Origin: Porticoccaceae bacterium
GTDB lineage: Bacteria; Pseudomonadota; Gammaproteobacteria; Pseudomonadales; Porticoccaceae
DNA: 64,000 nt
Assembly (NCBI GenBank): GCA_029238255.1
Contig: JAQWGK010000033.1
Span: 62,001-126,000 of the forward strand
Direction: 5' to 3'
The position numbers and the translations under genes are program-made. The stretch's first letter is position 1, and each line of letters begins with the position of its first letter. Below the pieces are notes generated by a model that worked only from the letters and a program-made list of their open reading frames with translations, made no database searches and was not told where the DNA came from. This document shows positions 39,236 through 50,129 of this stretch, piece after piece.

Positions 39236-41734
39236 CTAAAGGCTATTCAAAACCCGCAATGGTGGCTGTGTCACCGCCTTGCGACTGTAGACAACCCCCA
39301 GCAACCCAACTAATAAACCACCACCCAGCGGGCCGGCAATCCACAGCCAGCTGTGCCAGCTAAAGGGCAGACTAAACATAAAGCGCTGCAACATAGCCAC
39401 AGCAAACTCCGCGCCCAGAGCCGCCAGAAATCCGGCCATCAGACCCAGCGTAGTAAACTCAACCCACTGCACCCCCAGAATTAAACGCCGTGAACTTCCC
39501 AGTGTGCGCAGTATGGCGCTCTCTTGAAGTCGCTCACTCATAGATAAACTTACCGCGGCAAACATCACCAAAATACCGCAGCCAAGTATTAGCAGGGTCA
39601 TCATCTCAAGACCACGGGTAACCTGAGAAACAATGCTGCGAATACGATCAATAATTTTATCCAACTCAATAACCTGCACGGTCGGATAACTGCGCAGCAG
39701 ATCATTGACCAATAACTTATCTTCACTGGGAATATACAGACTGGTCATATGCGTGCGCGGATAATCTTCCAGATAGCCCTCTGGAAATAAAAAGTAAAAG
39801 TTCGGGGTCATGCTGTCCCAGTTAAGACTTCGAGTACTGGTAACCACCGCATCAAAACTCAATCCACCGACACTAAATCTGACGGTATCGCCAAGAGTCA
39901 GACCTAACTCGTGAAGCAGCTCTTCTTCAAGAGAGACTGGTGCCAGATTGTTGGTTCCGGCAGCCGTTGTATCCCACCACTGCCCCTGAACAATTTTATT
40001 GCCCTCCGGCAGATCCGAAGTCCAGCTTAAATTCAGTTCTCGACGCAGGGATTCATGGCCATCTACAGCCAATTCGCTGGGCGGTTGGTTATTTAAATGG
40101 GTAATGCGTCCACGCACCATCGAATACCAACCGGCAGTTTCAAGATCGCGCTGATCAACCAGATTTTTCACTCCCCCCAGTTCATAGGCGGCAACATTGA
40201 CCAGAAAATGGTTCGGTGCATCCTCCGCTAACTGCCAGCGCCATTCATCCACCAGCGACGTTCTAACCACCGTCATAATCATTAACAGCGCGATAGCACC
40301 AGAGAACCCGACCATCTGAATCAGGCTGGGTTTCTTGCGCCGCCACAGATTAGAGAGCGCCAGTCGCCAGATACTGCCCATCCAGTGCCCGTAGGTTTTA
40401 CCCAGACGCAGCAGCACAAGACCCACGGCAATAGAGGCCAGAGCCGTAATCCCGAAACCCAATAAAATCGCCATGGATAGATAGAGGTTTTCGCTGTACC
40501 AAAACAGCAAAACCGCCACCGTTAATATTCCCAGAGAACCCCGTATCAGACTGTTGAGAGATTGCGCCTGCGTATCACGGCGCAGTACCGCCAACGGCGA
40601 CTGGGTTGGCAGATGCCAGAGTGCCGGCAGAGTAAAACCGACCAGACATAATATGCCGGTGGCAAAACCGGTTATCCAAGGTCGGGCTCCGGCCATAGGC
40701 AATGCGATAGGCAGCCATTCGCGAACAGCACTCACCAGTAACTGATGAAAACCCCAACCAATCAATAAGCCCATCAGCGACCCGCCTATCGCGAGTAGAA
40801 CAATCTGTTGAGTATAGAGTTTGCGCACTCTATTAGCGGAGATCCCCCAGCTTTTAAATAGCGCTACCTGAAGTAGCTGACCATTGGCAAAGTGATGGCT
40901 GGCCAGTGCCAGTGCAATACCGGCCAAGACTACACCTATACTACCGGCCAATAGTAAAAACCGTCGGCCTTTATCCATGGTGCTGGCAATACTGGCCTGC
41001 GCCTCATCGGGGGTAATTATTCGATCATGGACATCCAGCTGTTGGTTTAGCCAATCTACATACTTATCAAATTTATCAGTATTTTCTTTATTCGCGGCGA
41101 TAAGAAATCTATAACTCACCCGACTGCCCGGCTGAATAACACCAGAGGCGGGCAGATCCGCCCAGTTCATTAGAATGCGTGCGCCGTAGGCAGAGAATGA
41201 ACTGCCACTATCCGGCTCTTCGATCAGGATATGGGACACCTTAAAGCTGCCATCACCCACATCAACGGTATCGCCAAGTTCAATATTAAGCAGCGGCAAC
41301 AGCCGCGAATCGACCCACAACTCACCGGGTTTTGGCCCAGACTCAATAGTCTCTATATCGGATTCTTCAGTGGCAAAGGGCACCGTCGAACGTTTCACCG
41401 CACCACGCAGGGGGTAACTGCTCTCTACCGCTTTTATCGAGGCCAGATGCATCTCATCACCGGCAAAGGTCATCGAGGCAAACGAGGCTATACGTGCGGT
41501 TCTAATGCCCTGCTGTTCAGCTTGCTCTAACCAATCAGCATCGGTTGCCTGAGAACTGGAAACCACCAGATCCGCAGCCAGAAATGAACTGGACTCTTTT
41601 ACTAGCGCCCGCTCGACCCGCTCGGCTAACAGAGCCACCGAGGTGACTACAGCAACGGCCAATACCAGCGCTGAAAATATCAGCCCCAACTGCCCGCCGC
41701 GCCGACTGCGCAATAACATTTTTAATGCCAGCAT
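39236..41734 (-). CDS. ybbP: FtsX-like ABC transporter permease (YbbP type)
   Basis: 832 aa with two FtsX-like membrane blocks; paired with YbbA-type ATPase and tesA. Confidence 0.85.
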   Translation of the reverse strand: MLALKMLLRSRRGGQLGLIFSALVLAVAVVTSVALLAERVERALVKESSSFLAADLVVSSSQATDADWLEQAEQQGIRTARIASFASMTFAGDEMHLASIKAVESSYPLRGAVKRSTVPFATEESDIETIESGPKPGELWVDSRLLPLLNIELGDTVDVGDGSFKVSHILIEEPDSGSSFSAYGARILMNWADLPASGVIQPGSRVSYRFLIAANKENTDKFDKYVDWLNQQLDVHDRIITPDEAQASIASTMDKGRRFLLLAGSIGVVLAGIALALASHHFANGQLLQVALFKSWGISANRVRKLYTQQIVLLAIGGSLMGLLIGWGFHQLLVSAVREWLPIALPMAGARPWITGFATGILCLVGFTLPALWHLPTQSPLAVLRRDTQAQSLNSLIRGSLGILTVAVLLFWYSENLYLSMAILLGFGITALASIAVGLVLLRLGKTYGHWMGSIWRLALSNLWRRKKPSLIQMVGFSGAIALLMIMTVVRTSLVDEWRWQLAEDAPNHFLVNVAAYELGGVKNLVDQRDLETAGWYSMVRGRITHLNNQPPSELAVDGHESLRRELNLSWTSDLPEGNKIVQGQWWDTTAAGTNNLAPVSLEEELLHELGLTLGDTVRFSVGGLSFDAVVTSTRSLNWDSMTPNFYFLFPEGYLEDYPRTHMTSLYIPSEDKLLVNDLLRSYPTVQVIELDKIIDRIRSIVSQVTRGLEMMTLLILGCGILVMFAAVSLSMSERLQESAILRTLGSSRRLILGVQWVEFTTLGLMAGFLAALGAEFAVAMLQRFMFSLPFSWHSWLWIAGPLGGGLLVGLLGVVYSRKAVTQPPLRVLNSL

Positions 41735-42414
41735 CAGGCGCTAATTCCCGACAGGGGTTCCAACTGACGACCCGCCTGCAATTCAAGCCGACGATTGCAG
41801 CGTGCAGCAAGGGTCTTTTCATGGGTAACCAATATTAAAGTGGTGCCTTCTTCTGCATTTAATTCAAACAGCAGATCGTTAATTTTTTTACCTGTGCCTG
41901 TATCCAGATTTCCGGTGGGCTCATCGGCAAATAGAATAGCCGGACGGCAGGCGAAGGCGCGAGCCAGTGCCACTCGCTGCTGTTCTCCACCGGATAGTTG
42001 GCGCGGATAGTGGCTGACCCGCTCACCCAAGCCAACCCGTTCCAGATAGGTTCTGGCAGTCTGCAATGCGTCGGGCATACCCTGCAACTCCAGAGGCAGC
42101 GCCACATTTTCCAGTGCAGTTAAGCCCGGTAGAAGATGGAATGATTGAAAGACAAACCCCACATGACCGGCACGAACCGCGGCGCGGCCCTCCTCATCCA
42201 TCGCGGTAATATTTTTACCATCGATAGAGACAGTGCCAGAGCTAGGCACATCCAGTCCCGCCAAAATTCCCAGTAATGTCGATTTACCCGATCCGGAAGG
42301 ACCAATAATCGCAAGGGTTTCTCCGGCCTCTAGTGACAGGTTGATCTGCTCGAGAATACGTAGCGTACCTTCTGAGGTATTCACCTGCTTACTGATATTG
42401 CTAACTTCAATCAT
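41734..42414 (-). CDS. ybbA: ABC transporter ATP-binding protein (YbbA type)
   Basis: 226 aa; GPSGSGKSTLLG, LSGGEQQRVALARAF, ILFADEPTGNLD. Confidence 0.9.
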   Translation of the reverse strand: MIEVSNISKQVNTSEGTLRILEQINLSLEAGETLAIIGPSGSGKSTLLGILAGLDVPSSGTVSIDGKNITAMDEEGRAAVRAGHVGFVFQSFHLLPGLTALENVALPLELQGMPDALQTARTYLERVGLGERVSHYPRQLSGGEQQRVALARAFACRPAILFADEPTGNLDTGTGKKINDLLFELNAEEGTTLILVTHEKTLAARCNRRLELQAGRQLEPLSGISA

Positions 42415-42549
42415 GAAAAACTTCCGTTGTGATCACTATTTACTGACTTTATAAAATACACTACGCAGACAGCAACCTTTTGTATTTACCCACTAATTAA
42501 GGCGAGTTGTTTTAATAGAAGGTTTTAAACCAAACACAAGAGTCAATAT

Positions 42550-43146
42550 ATGCGCATTTCAAAACTGTTAGTACTGTTAATTCTGCTTAGCGGAAATAGT
42601 TTTGCATCTAGTACTCTATTAGTTCTCGGCGATAGTATTAGTGCAGGCTATGGGATTAATCCAGATAAAGGCTGGGTTAATTTATTGCGTACCGATCTGG
42701 AACCCCAACACAGAGTAATCAATGCCAGTATTAGTGGTGACACCACCGGCAACGGGCTGGCGCGCCTGCCTAAATTACTCAAAGAATTTAAACCCGACTA
42801 TGTTCTGCTCGAACTTGGCGGTAATGATGGATTGCGTGGACACCCTCTGTCGAAGGTGAAATCCAATCTGCAAACCATGATCGATCTTGTTCGTGAGCAA
42901 GATGCCCAGCCCATTCTCTTTGCCATGCGCCTGCCACCCAATTACGGAAAACGCTATGCCGATAGCTTTGCCCAACTATTTATAAAATTGGCTCAGCAAG
43001 AGGATCTTCCTCTGCTGCCGATTCCCTTTGAAGAGTTGGTTTCGATGGAGGGGATGATTCAGCGGGATGGTATTCACCCCACTGAACCGGCACAGCCGAT
43101 TATCAAACAGACGGTGCTGACAGAACTTGTGAAAATTTTGAAATAA
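42550..43146 (+). CDS. tesA: Multifunctional lysophospholipase/thioesterase/arylesterase TesA
   Basis: 198 aa; signal peptide, LVLGDSISAGYGI, ELGGNDGLRG, DGIHPT. Confidence 0.93.
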   Translation: MRISKLLVLLILLSGNSFASSTLLVLGDSISAGYGINPDKGWVNLLRTDLEPQHRVINASISGDTTGNGLARLPKLLKEFKPDYVLLELGGNDGLRGHPLSKVKSNLQTMIDLVREQDAQPILFAMRLPPNYGKRYADSFAQLFIKLAQQEDLPLLPIPFEELVSMEGMIQRDGIHPTEPAQPIIKQTVLTELVKILK

Positions 43147-43154
43147 AGGCTGTT

Positions 43155-43631
43155 TTACTCAACTTGAGCTTCAGGTACAAAACGTAGCGCCAGACCATTA
43201 TTACACCAGCGCAGGCCTGTAGGTTTTGGACCATCATCAAAGACATGACCCTGATGACCACCGCAGCGGGCACAGTGATATTCTGTGCGCGGCCAGATCA
43301 ATTTAAAATCCCGTTTGGTCTGCAAATGCCCTTCAATCTTATCAAAGAACGATGGCCAGCCAGTGCCGCTATCGTATTTCATTGCCGAGGTAAATAGTGG
43401 CAGATCACAGCCGGCACAGCGGTACTCGCCCTTCCGGTGTTCCTGATTTAAGTGGCTACTGCCCGCAGGCTCAGTGCCCTCATCACGCAAAATATAATAC
43501 TGATCTGGGGTCAGCAACTGCCGCCACTCGCTATCCAGACGCTCAATCTTTTCCAGCGCCCAAAGTTTGGTTGCGGCCAGGGTACCAACCGTAGCCAGGA
43601 AAATATTTTTTACCCACTGTCGTCTATGCAT
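43155..43631 (-). CDS. msrB: Peptide-methionine (R)-S-oxide reductase, exported form
   Basis: 158 aa; CAGC..CARC zinc site, GTGWPSF, RWCNNGLALRF; hydrophobic N-terminus. Confidence 0.9.
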   Translation of the reverse strand: MHRRQWVKNIFLATVGTLAATKLWALEKIERLDSEWRQLLTPDQYYILRDEGTEPAGSSHLNQEHRKGEYRCAGCDLPLFTSAMKYDSGTGWPSFFDKIEGHLQTKRDFKLIWPRTEYHCARCGGHQGHVFDDGPKPTGLRWCNNGLALRFVPEAQVE

Positions 43632-43677
43632 AATTCACCTAATATTAAATATCTCAGAGATATGACCACAGAAAGTT

Positions 43678-44592
43678 TTAATTTACGCCATGGGGATGCT
43701 GAATAGGTTCCCCGGGAACCTGCTTAAGCAGCACTTTAAGCTGTGAGACAATGCCACCGGCAAATATCAGCCCGCAGCCGAGCAGTTCCGAGTCACTCAA
43801 CACTTCACCGAGTAACCACCAGCCACAGATAGCCGCAAACACCGCCTCAAAGCTAAGAATAATTGCCGCATGAGAAGCCGGTGCCGTGCGCTGACCAACC
43901 ACCTGCAGGCAAAAAGCCACCCCTGAAGAGAGCACCCCAACATACAGCAGCGCAACGCCTGCATCTTTAATACCCTGCCAGTTCCAGCTTTCAAAAATGG
44001 GCACCAACAGCGCAGAGATCACTGCAGCGACGGTAAACTGAATAAAAATTAACTGAAATGGTGAGGCCTGATGGGCCAGTCGGCCGGTAAAAATTACATG
44101 TACAGCAAAAAGCAGCGAGCCAACCAGTATTAAAATATCCCCGGTGAAAAACTCGCTGTTATCCACCTGCGCCATAAAGTACAGACCCACCAGTGCCATC
44201 AGTATGCCCAGCCAGGTCGGCCACTGGGTTTTATTGCCAAAAAACAACCCGATCAGAGGGACAAAAATAATATACACACCGGTTAAAAATCCTGCTCTTC
44301 CTGCGGTGGTATAGATCAGTCCAGCCTGCTGGCAGAGCATACCGGCGGTCAGCACCAACCCCAGAGAGGCGGCTTTTTTATTAATCGCGGAGAACTCAAA
44401 AATCCGCTTCGGTCTCTCCATCAGATACCACAGCGGTAGAATCGCCAAGGCACCGATAAGAAATCGCCCAAGAGTAAAAGTAATAGGCCCGATATGATCC
44501 ATACCGGTACGTTGGAAGACAAAAGCCAAACCCCAGATAAAGGCGGTTATCAGCAGAATAAAATCGGCGCGAAGATCGGTTTTAATACTCAA
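43678..44592 (-). CDS. EamA-family DMT transporter
   Basis: 304 aa, about 10 TM, two EamA repeats. Confidence 0.85.
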   Translation of the reverse strand: MSIKTDLRADFILLITAFIWGLAFVFQRTGMDHIGPITFTLGRFLIGALAILPLWYLMERPKRIFEFSAINKKAASLGLVLTAGMLCQQAGLIYTTAGRAGFLTGVYIIFVPLIGLFFGNKTQWPTWLGILMALVGLYFMAQVDNSEFFTGDILILVGSLLFAVHVIFTGRLAHQASPFQLIFIQFTVAAVISALLVPIFESWNWQGIKDAGVALLYVGVLSSGVAFCLQVVGQRTAPASHAAIILSFEAVFAAICGWWLLGEVLSDSELLGCGLIFAGGIVSQLKVLLKQVPGEPIQHPHGVN

Positions 44593-44627
44593 GAGAATAT
44601 CCTTTTGAGGCTGTTTTATTATTATTT

Positions 44628-46361
44628 TTAATTTACTAATTCAATATGCTGAATTAATAATTGTAGCTTCTCAAGACCGCGGTATTCATTGATATCCAGA
44701 CGGTAGACGCAGCGCACGGTCTCGGCGCTAAAATTCGGCCACTCATCTGTATCCACATTAAAGCAGATCGCATCTATACCGCGATGGGGTTCAGACTCAT
44801 GAGCCAAAACCAGTTTTAAATGCTTCTCGCCGACAATACGCTGTTGTTTAATTTGGAACAAGCCCTCAAAACAGGGCTCCGGAAACTGCTGTCCCCAGGG
44901 GCCGGCATCGCGCAGTAATTGCGCGGTGGGCATTGAGAGCTGATCGGATTGCAGTTCCCCATCGGTAACCATTCGGGCAAGCAGATCATCTTGATCAAGG
45001 GTTTTATCAACCTGCATCTGGAACGCCTCTTCAAAGGCGGTGAGCTTATCCTCATCCAGACTTAAACCCGCCGCCATCGCATGACCACCAAATTTAGTAA
45101 TTAAACCGGGATTCTGAGTGGCCACTGCATCCAGCGCATCGCGAATATGCAGGCCGGGAATAGAGCGCGACGAACCCTTGAGCTGCCCGCCATCACCGCG
45201 GGCAAACGCGACCACCGGACGGTTGTACTTCTCTTTAATTCGCGAGGCCAATAGACCCACCACACCCTGATGCCATTCCGGCTGAAACAGACACAGCGCC
45301 ACCGGCACCTCTCCATCAAGGGAGAGCGGTATTTTCTCAACAATAGCCAGCGCCTCACGCTGCATACCCTGCTCAATCAGCTTGCGATCCTGATTCAGTT
45401 CATCGAGCTGCTGTGCGCCCAACATGGCCTGCTGGGGATCACTGGTCAACAGACATTGAATACCCAAGGAAATATCGTCTAAACGACCCGCCGCATTTAA
45501 CCGCGGGCCAAGTGCAAAACCTAAATCAGTGGCGACTAAGCTATGGGCAGATTTTCCGGCAATGGTCAGCAGCGCCTGAATACCGGGACGGCATTTGCCG
45601 GCGCGAATACGCATTAAGCCCTGATAAACCAGCGCCCGATTAACCTGATCAAGCGGCACCACATCGGCAACCGTACCCAGAGCCACCAGATCCAGCCAGT
45701 TGGCCATATTAGGTTCGGCAATCTCGGCCTCAGCAAACCAGTTCTGTTTGCGCAGTTCCGCGCGCAGGGCGCTGAGCAGATAAAAAGCCACGCCGACACC
45801 GGCGAGGTTTTTGGTCGGGAAATCACAGCCCGGCTGATTGGGATTTACTATGGCCGCAGCCTCTGGAAGGCTGGCACCGGGGAGATGGTGGTCGGTGACT
45901 ATCACCTGAATACCGAGCTTATTGGCGTGAGCCACACCCTCAATACTGGAGATACCATTGTCCACGGTAATAATCAGATCCGGCGCTTTTTCCAAAGCCA
46001 GATCGACAATTTCCGGAGTAAGGCCATAGCCATAATCAAAGCGATTGGGCACTAAAAAGTCGACCTGCTGATAGCCCATCGCGGTGAGCGCTAAAACCAT
46101 CAGTGCCGAACTGGTCGCACCATCGGCATCGAAATCGCCGACGATTAAAACCCGCTGCTGTTGTTTAAGGGTGCTGACCAACAGGGCCACGGCTGCAGGG
46201 ATTCCCTGCATCACACTGGGTGCAGGCAGGCAGGAGAGTTTGCGTTCAAGGGTGGTACTATCGGTAATACCCCGCGCCTGATAAATACGTTTAAGCAGGG
46301 GATCTAAGGGAGTATCGAAATCGTCGAGAGCAGCATCGAAGGGGCGTGCCTGAATTAGCAT
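44628..46361 (-). CDS. recJ: Single-stranded-DNA-specific exonuclease RecJ
   Basis: 577 aa; IVGDFDADGATSSALM, VTDHHLPG, FGGHAMAAGLSL. Confidence 0.95.
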   Translation of the reverse strand: MLIQARPFDAALDDFDTPLDPLLKRIYQARGITDSTTLERKLSCLPAPSVMQGIPAAVALLVSTLKQQQRVLIVGDFDADGATSSALMVLALTAMGYQQVDFLVPNRFDYGYGLTPEIVDLALEKAPDLIITVDNGISSIEGVAHANKLGIQVIVTDHHLPGASLPEAAAIVNPNQPGCDFPTKNLAGVGVAFYLLSALRAELRKQNWFAEAEIAEPNMANWLDLVALGTVADVVPLDQVNRALVYQGLMRIRAGKCRPGIQALLTIAGKSAHSLVATDLGFALGPRLNAAGRLDDISLGIQCLLTSDPQQAMLGAQQLDELNQDRKLIEQGMQREALAIVEKIPLSLDGEVPVALCLFQPEWHQGVVGLLASRIKEKYNRPVVAFARGDGGQLKGSSRSIPGLHIRDALDAVATQNPGLITKFGGHAMAAGLSLDEDKLTAFEEAFQMQVDKTLDQDDLLARMVTDGELQSDQLSMPTAQLLRDAGPWGQQFPEPCFEGLFQIKQQRIVGEKHLKLVLAHESEPHRGIDAICFNVDTDEWPNFSAETVRCVYRLDINEYRGLEKLQLLIQHIELVN

Positions 46362-46425
46362 AAGGGCTGATCTCCGAGTTCAGTAGTGTCGCAGCAATAA
46401 AGGGAACTATTGCCGCTGATAATCA

Positions 46426-46611
46426 TTAGATAAATCCTGAGTTTCTGCCGATCACCCAGCTGACACCACCGAGAATAGCTACCACTACCCAGAGTACTGC
46501 AAGCAGTCGCAATGGACGAAACGGTTTGCGTTCTGTACGGTTGTAGCCGCTGTTGATTACAGAGCTAACACGCGCCTGATCTTCTTCGGATAATTTGTTT
46601 TCTTCGCTCAT
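46426..46611 (-). CDS. Small membrane protein, DUF3094-like
   Basis: 61 aa; SEEDQARVSSVINSGYNRTERKPFRPLRLLAVLWVVVAILGGVSW. Confidence 0.6.
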   Translation of the reverse strand: MSEENKLSEEDQARVSSVINSGYNRTERKPFRPLRLLAVLWVVVAILGGVSWVIGRNSGFI

Positions 46612-46635
46612 TTCTATTTCTCTACTTAACGGGTT

Positions 46636-47316
46636 TTAAAGCTCTGGAACAGTCAGATAGCTGGCTACCTGTTGCGGCGATAAATCATCAAGCCTGGGCA
46701 CAATACCCAGACAGGGTTCGGAAAGACGCTGCTTCAGTGTATCAATATTTTCATCGAGGCGCGGCATCTCCGGGTCAATAATATTCGCCACCCAGCCGGC
46801 AATTTTTAAACCGTCGCGACGAATCGCCTCGACAGTTAACAATGTATGATTGAGACAGCCAAGTCGCATACCTACCACTACTATTACAGCGCAATTCAGC
46901 TCGCAGGCCACATTGGCAAGGGTTTCTCGTTCATTAATCGGCACCCGCCAACCACCGGCACCTTCAATTACCACCAAATCTACTGGCAACAGGGACAGAC
47001 CTCGACAAAATCCGGTCAGCCGCGATGCGTTTAAGCGCTTGCCCGCTTCGCTGGCAGCAATATGCGGCGCTATAGCCGGCTCCAGAGCAACCGGATTAAC
47101 CTGCTGATAAGGCAGCGCATGGCTGGCGGCGGCCTGCAGTTGTAGGGCATCACTATTAGTCATGCCCTGCTCGGTCAATTCACAGCCCGCGGATATAGGT
47201 TTGATCGCAGCGGTGCGCTGTCCAGCTTGATTGGCGGCGGCAAGAAAGCCGGTGGCAATCACGGTCTTGCCGACATCTGTATCTGTACCGGTAATAAATA
47301 ACCATTTTTTTGGCAT
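46636..47316 (-). CDS. bioD: Dethiobiotin synthetase
   Basis: FITGTDTDVGKTVIATG, VIEGAGGWRVPIN. Confidence 0.94.
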   Translation of the reverse strand: MPKKWLFITGTDTDVGKTVIATGFLAAANQAGQRTAAIKPISAGCELTEQGMTNSDALQLQAAASHALPYQQVNPVALEPAIAPHIAASEAGKRLNASRLTGFCRGLSLLPVDLVVIEGAGGWRVPINERETLANVACELNCAVIVVVGMRLGCLNHTLLTVEAIRRDGLKIAGWVANIIDPEMPRLDENIDTLKQRLSEPCLGIVPRLDDLSPQQVASYLTVPEL

Positions 47317-47362
47317 AATTTATTCTCTATTTAAAATCTATCTAGATTCTATTTAAAAGCTT

Positions 47363-48940
47363 TTAAGTAAAAGCCTTGCAGCTAATAATTTCCCAAGTCG
47401 CCGGAAAACGTCCATCCGCCTGCCGGTAACCCTCATAGGCTGCGTATAGCGCTTTTAAATGTTGCTTACCGGTCAGCGTTGTCTGCTTACCGACATTATT
47501 ATTGTGCGCACCCACATCTTTTAGCTCCATCAGCAGTTCGCGAACCGACTGATGTTGCTGAATAATATTTTCACTGTGCAGTTCAACCTGTTTAAAACCC
47601 GCACTCTGAAGTGCGCTCTGCCAATCCAGTAAACTGTTAAAGCGATTGACATGAACTCGGCCATCCACCTGCTGCCAGGCACTGCGCAATTCTTTGAGAG
47701 TCTCAGGCCCGGGAACCGCAAAACAGAGTTGCCCCTGAGGTTTTAAAACCCGATAGAGCTGTGCAGCCAGCTGATCTAAATCTTCACACCACTGCAGAGC
47801 AAAATTGGAAAACACCAGTGACTGGGAATTGTCCTCAAAGGGCAGATCCTCTGCATCAGCGCAGAGCCAGTGACCCTGTGGATACTGAGTGGCGGCATAG
47901 GCGAGCATAGCCGCTGAGATATCGACACCGATCACCTCTGCGTTGGCATAGTGTTTTTGCAATTGAGGGCTGTGATAGCCGGTGCCGCAGCCGAGATCAA
48001 TAACATTGTCCAGAGCGTCGTCGGGGCTTAAATCTGATAGTAATTTTTCACCGATCTTATGCTGCAACACTGCCGCGCTGTCATAGCGCTGTGCCGCTCG
48101 GCCAAAAGATTCTGCGACCCTGGCTTTATCTAAACGGTATTGCTGACTCTGCAAAAAATGACTGATCAAGGTCTCGGTTTGTTCGGCGCTGCTAAGATGA
48201 GGTAGATGCCCTGCACCCTCTACAACAGCAATTTCAAGCTGACTATTTTCAGCCTTAAATATTTCGATACAGGCCACGGGCACCAGTGCATCTGCTTCAC
48301 CGAAGATCATCAGCGCCGGACAGTTTAATGCTGCTATAGCCGCCTGATTATCTATCTCGCCCAACAGCTTTAGCAGTGCACCAGCGGCGCTGGGATCCAT
48401 TTCGCCGGTCATGGTTCGCAACTGGCGCATCAGTTGTCTCTGTTGCTTATCGCCCTGCGCCTGCAAACCACCAAATCGTTTTAGGCAGTCCTGATTATCT
48501 GCATCCCAGAGAGCGGTAAAACCTTGAAACTGCTCTGCTGGCATCGCCTGAGAATAATCATTGCCAGCAACAAAACTAAGGTTGCTGGAAATGGTAATCA
48601 GCCCCGAAATTCGCTGGGGATACTGGGCCGCAAAAGCACAGCTCAGCATTCCACCCAATGATAGACCGAGCAGATAGCAGCGCTCTGGCAATACCTCGGC
48701 CAACCAATTGATCAGGCTAGCCTGTGAATAGTTCTCAAGTAAGGGAGACTGTCCAAAACCGGGCAGATCGAGGGTTAGAATATCGGCAACCTGAGAGAGC
48801 TGCTGTGGCAGCGACTGCCATATTTGACTATCCACTCCCCAGCCATGAACTAACACGATTGGCTCGGCGTAGAGCCGCACACCAGTGCAGGGATAAGCGG
48901 TTAGCAAAGTTTCAGGATTTATCACTGCGGGAGCATTCAT
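47363..48940 (-). CDS. bioHC: Bifunctional BioH carboxylesterase - BioC malonyl-ACP methyltransferase fusion
   Basis: 525 aa; N-half alpha/beta hydrolase ([18 protein letters not shown]), C-half SAM methyltransferase ([26 protein letters not shown]). Confidence 0.93.
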   Translation of the reverse strand: MNAPAVINPETLLTAYPCTGVRLYAEPIVLVHGWGVDSQIWQSLPQQLSQVADILTLDLPGFGQSPLLENYSQASLINWLAEVLPERCYLLGLSLGGMLSCAFAAQYPQRISGLITISSNLSFVAGNDYSQAMPAEQFQGFTALWDADNQDCLKRFGGLQAQGDKQQRQLMRQLRTMTGEMDPSAAGALLKLLGEIDNQAAIAALNCPALMIFGEADALVPVACIEIFKAENSQLEIAVVEGAGHLPHLSSAEQTETLISHFLQSQQYRLDKARVAESFGRAAQRYDSAAVLQHKIGEKLLSDLSPDDALDNVIDLGCGTGYHSPQLQKHYANAEVIGVDISAAMLAYAATQYPQGHWLCADAEDLPFEDNSQSLVFSNFALQWCEDLDQLAAQLYRVLKPQGQLCFAVPGPETLKELRSAWQQVDGRVHVNRFNSLLDWQSALQSAGFKQVELHSENIIQQHQSVRELLMELKDVGAHNNNVGKQTTLTGKQHLKALYAAYEGYRQADGRFPATWEIISCKAFT

Positions 48941-50121
48941 TGACTGGAGCCAAAGCTGTTTGTCAGGCTCTTTTCCAAAGCCGACAATAACTGCTCCACC
49001 TGCTCTTCGCTGTGATCAGCAGAAAAGGTAATACGCAGTCGTCCGCTGCCAGCCGGCACCGTGGGTGGGCGTATAGCACCCACCAGAAAACCCTGTTCGC
49101 GGAGTGCAGCACTGACCTGCATCACCTTTTGATCATCGTTAATTAACACTGGCTGAATCGGTGTCGATGAGTCCATTAAAGGCACACCGATCTGCTCGGC
49201 ACCGCGACGAAACTGAGCAATTAAACTGGTCAGTTTTTCTCGGCGCCAGGTTTCCTGACGAAGAATTTTTAAACTGGCCAGAGTTGCCGCGGCAATGGCC
49301 GGAGGCATAGCGGTGGTGTAAATATAGCTGCGTGAAAATTGGATAAGAGTTTCAATTAAGGCTTCGCTACCGGCAACAAAGGCACCAAAGGTACCAAAGC
49401 TTTTACCCAGTGTACCGACCAATACCGGCACCTGCTCTACAGTTAAATTTAATTCCTCAACCAGACCGCCACCCTGCATACCAAGAGCGCCAAAACCATG
49501 GGCATCATCGACCATCAGCCAGCTATTGTGCTTTGCGGCCAGCCCGCTGAGTTCTTTTAGGGGAGCCAGATCACCATCCATACTGAAGACACCATCGGTG
49601 ACAATCAGTTTGCGGTTCGCTGTGGATTGCTCCAGTCGCTGCTGGAGGTTTTCCAGATCAGCATGTTTATAACGCTGGGAAGTGGCGCGGGATAAATGCC
49701 CGCCATCAAGCAGAGAGGCGTGATTTAACTGATCCTGTAAAACCAGATCATGGCGACCCACCAGTGCATTAATCACACCCATATTGGCCATATAGCCGGT
49801 GGAGTATAAAAGCGCACGGGGTCGTCCAGTAAACTCGGCGAGCTGCTGCTCTAATTGATCGTGAATCTTGGAGTGACCACTAATCAGATGCGAGGCACCG
49901 CTACCAGTACCGAATTGATCTGCGGCCTGCTTGAGTGCCAGACTAATTTCAGGATGAGCCGCCAGACCCAGATAGTCATTGCTGCAAAAGTTAACCAGTG
50001 TGCGGCCATCAATATTGAGGGTCGACGAGCAGCCGGAAGCGACATTGAGTCGCGTCCGGTAGAGGTGCTCAGCGCGACGCTGATCTAACTGCGCCTGAAG
50101 TATGGCATCCATAGACTTCAT
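48937..50121 (-). CDS. bioF: 8-amino-7-oxononanoate synthase
   Basis: 394 aa; [38 protein letters not shown]. Confidence 0.95.
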   Translation of the reverse strand: MKSMDAILQAQLDQRRAEHLYRTRLNVASGCSSTLNIDGRTLVNFCSNDYLGLAAHPEISLALKQAADQFGTGSGASHLISGHSKIHDQLEQQLAEFTGRPRALLYSTGYMANMGVINALVGRHDLVLQDQLNHASLLDGGHLSRATSQRYKHADLENLQQRLEQSTANRKLIVTDGVFSMDGDLAPLKELSGLAAKHNSWLMVDDAHGFGALGMQGGGLVEELNLTVEQVPVLVGTLGKSFGTFGAFVAGSEALIETLIQFSRSYIYTTAMPPAIAAATLASLKILRQETWRREKLTSLIAQFRRGAEQIGVPLMDSSTPIQPVLINDDQKVMQVSAALREQGFLVGAIRPPTVPAGSGRLRITFSADHSEEQVEQLLSALEKSLTNSFGSSQ

Positions 50122-50129
50122 CGGGTTGA

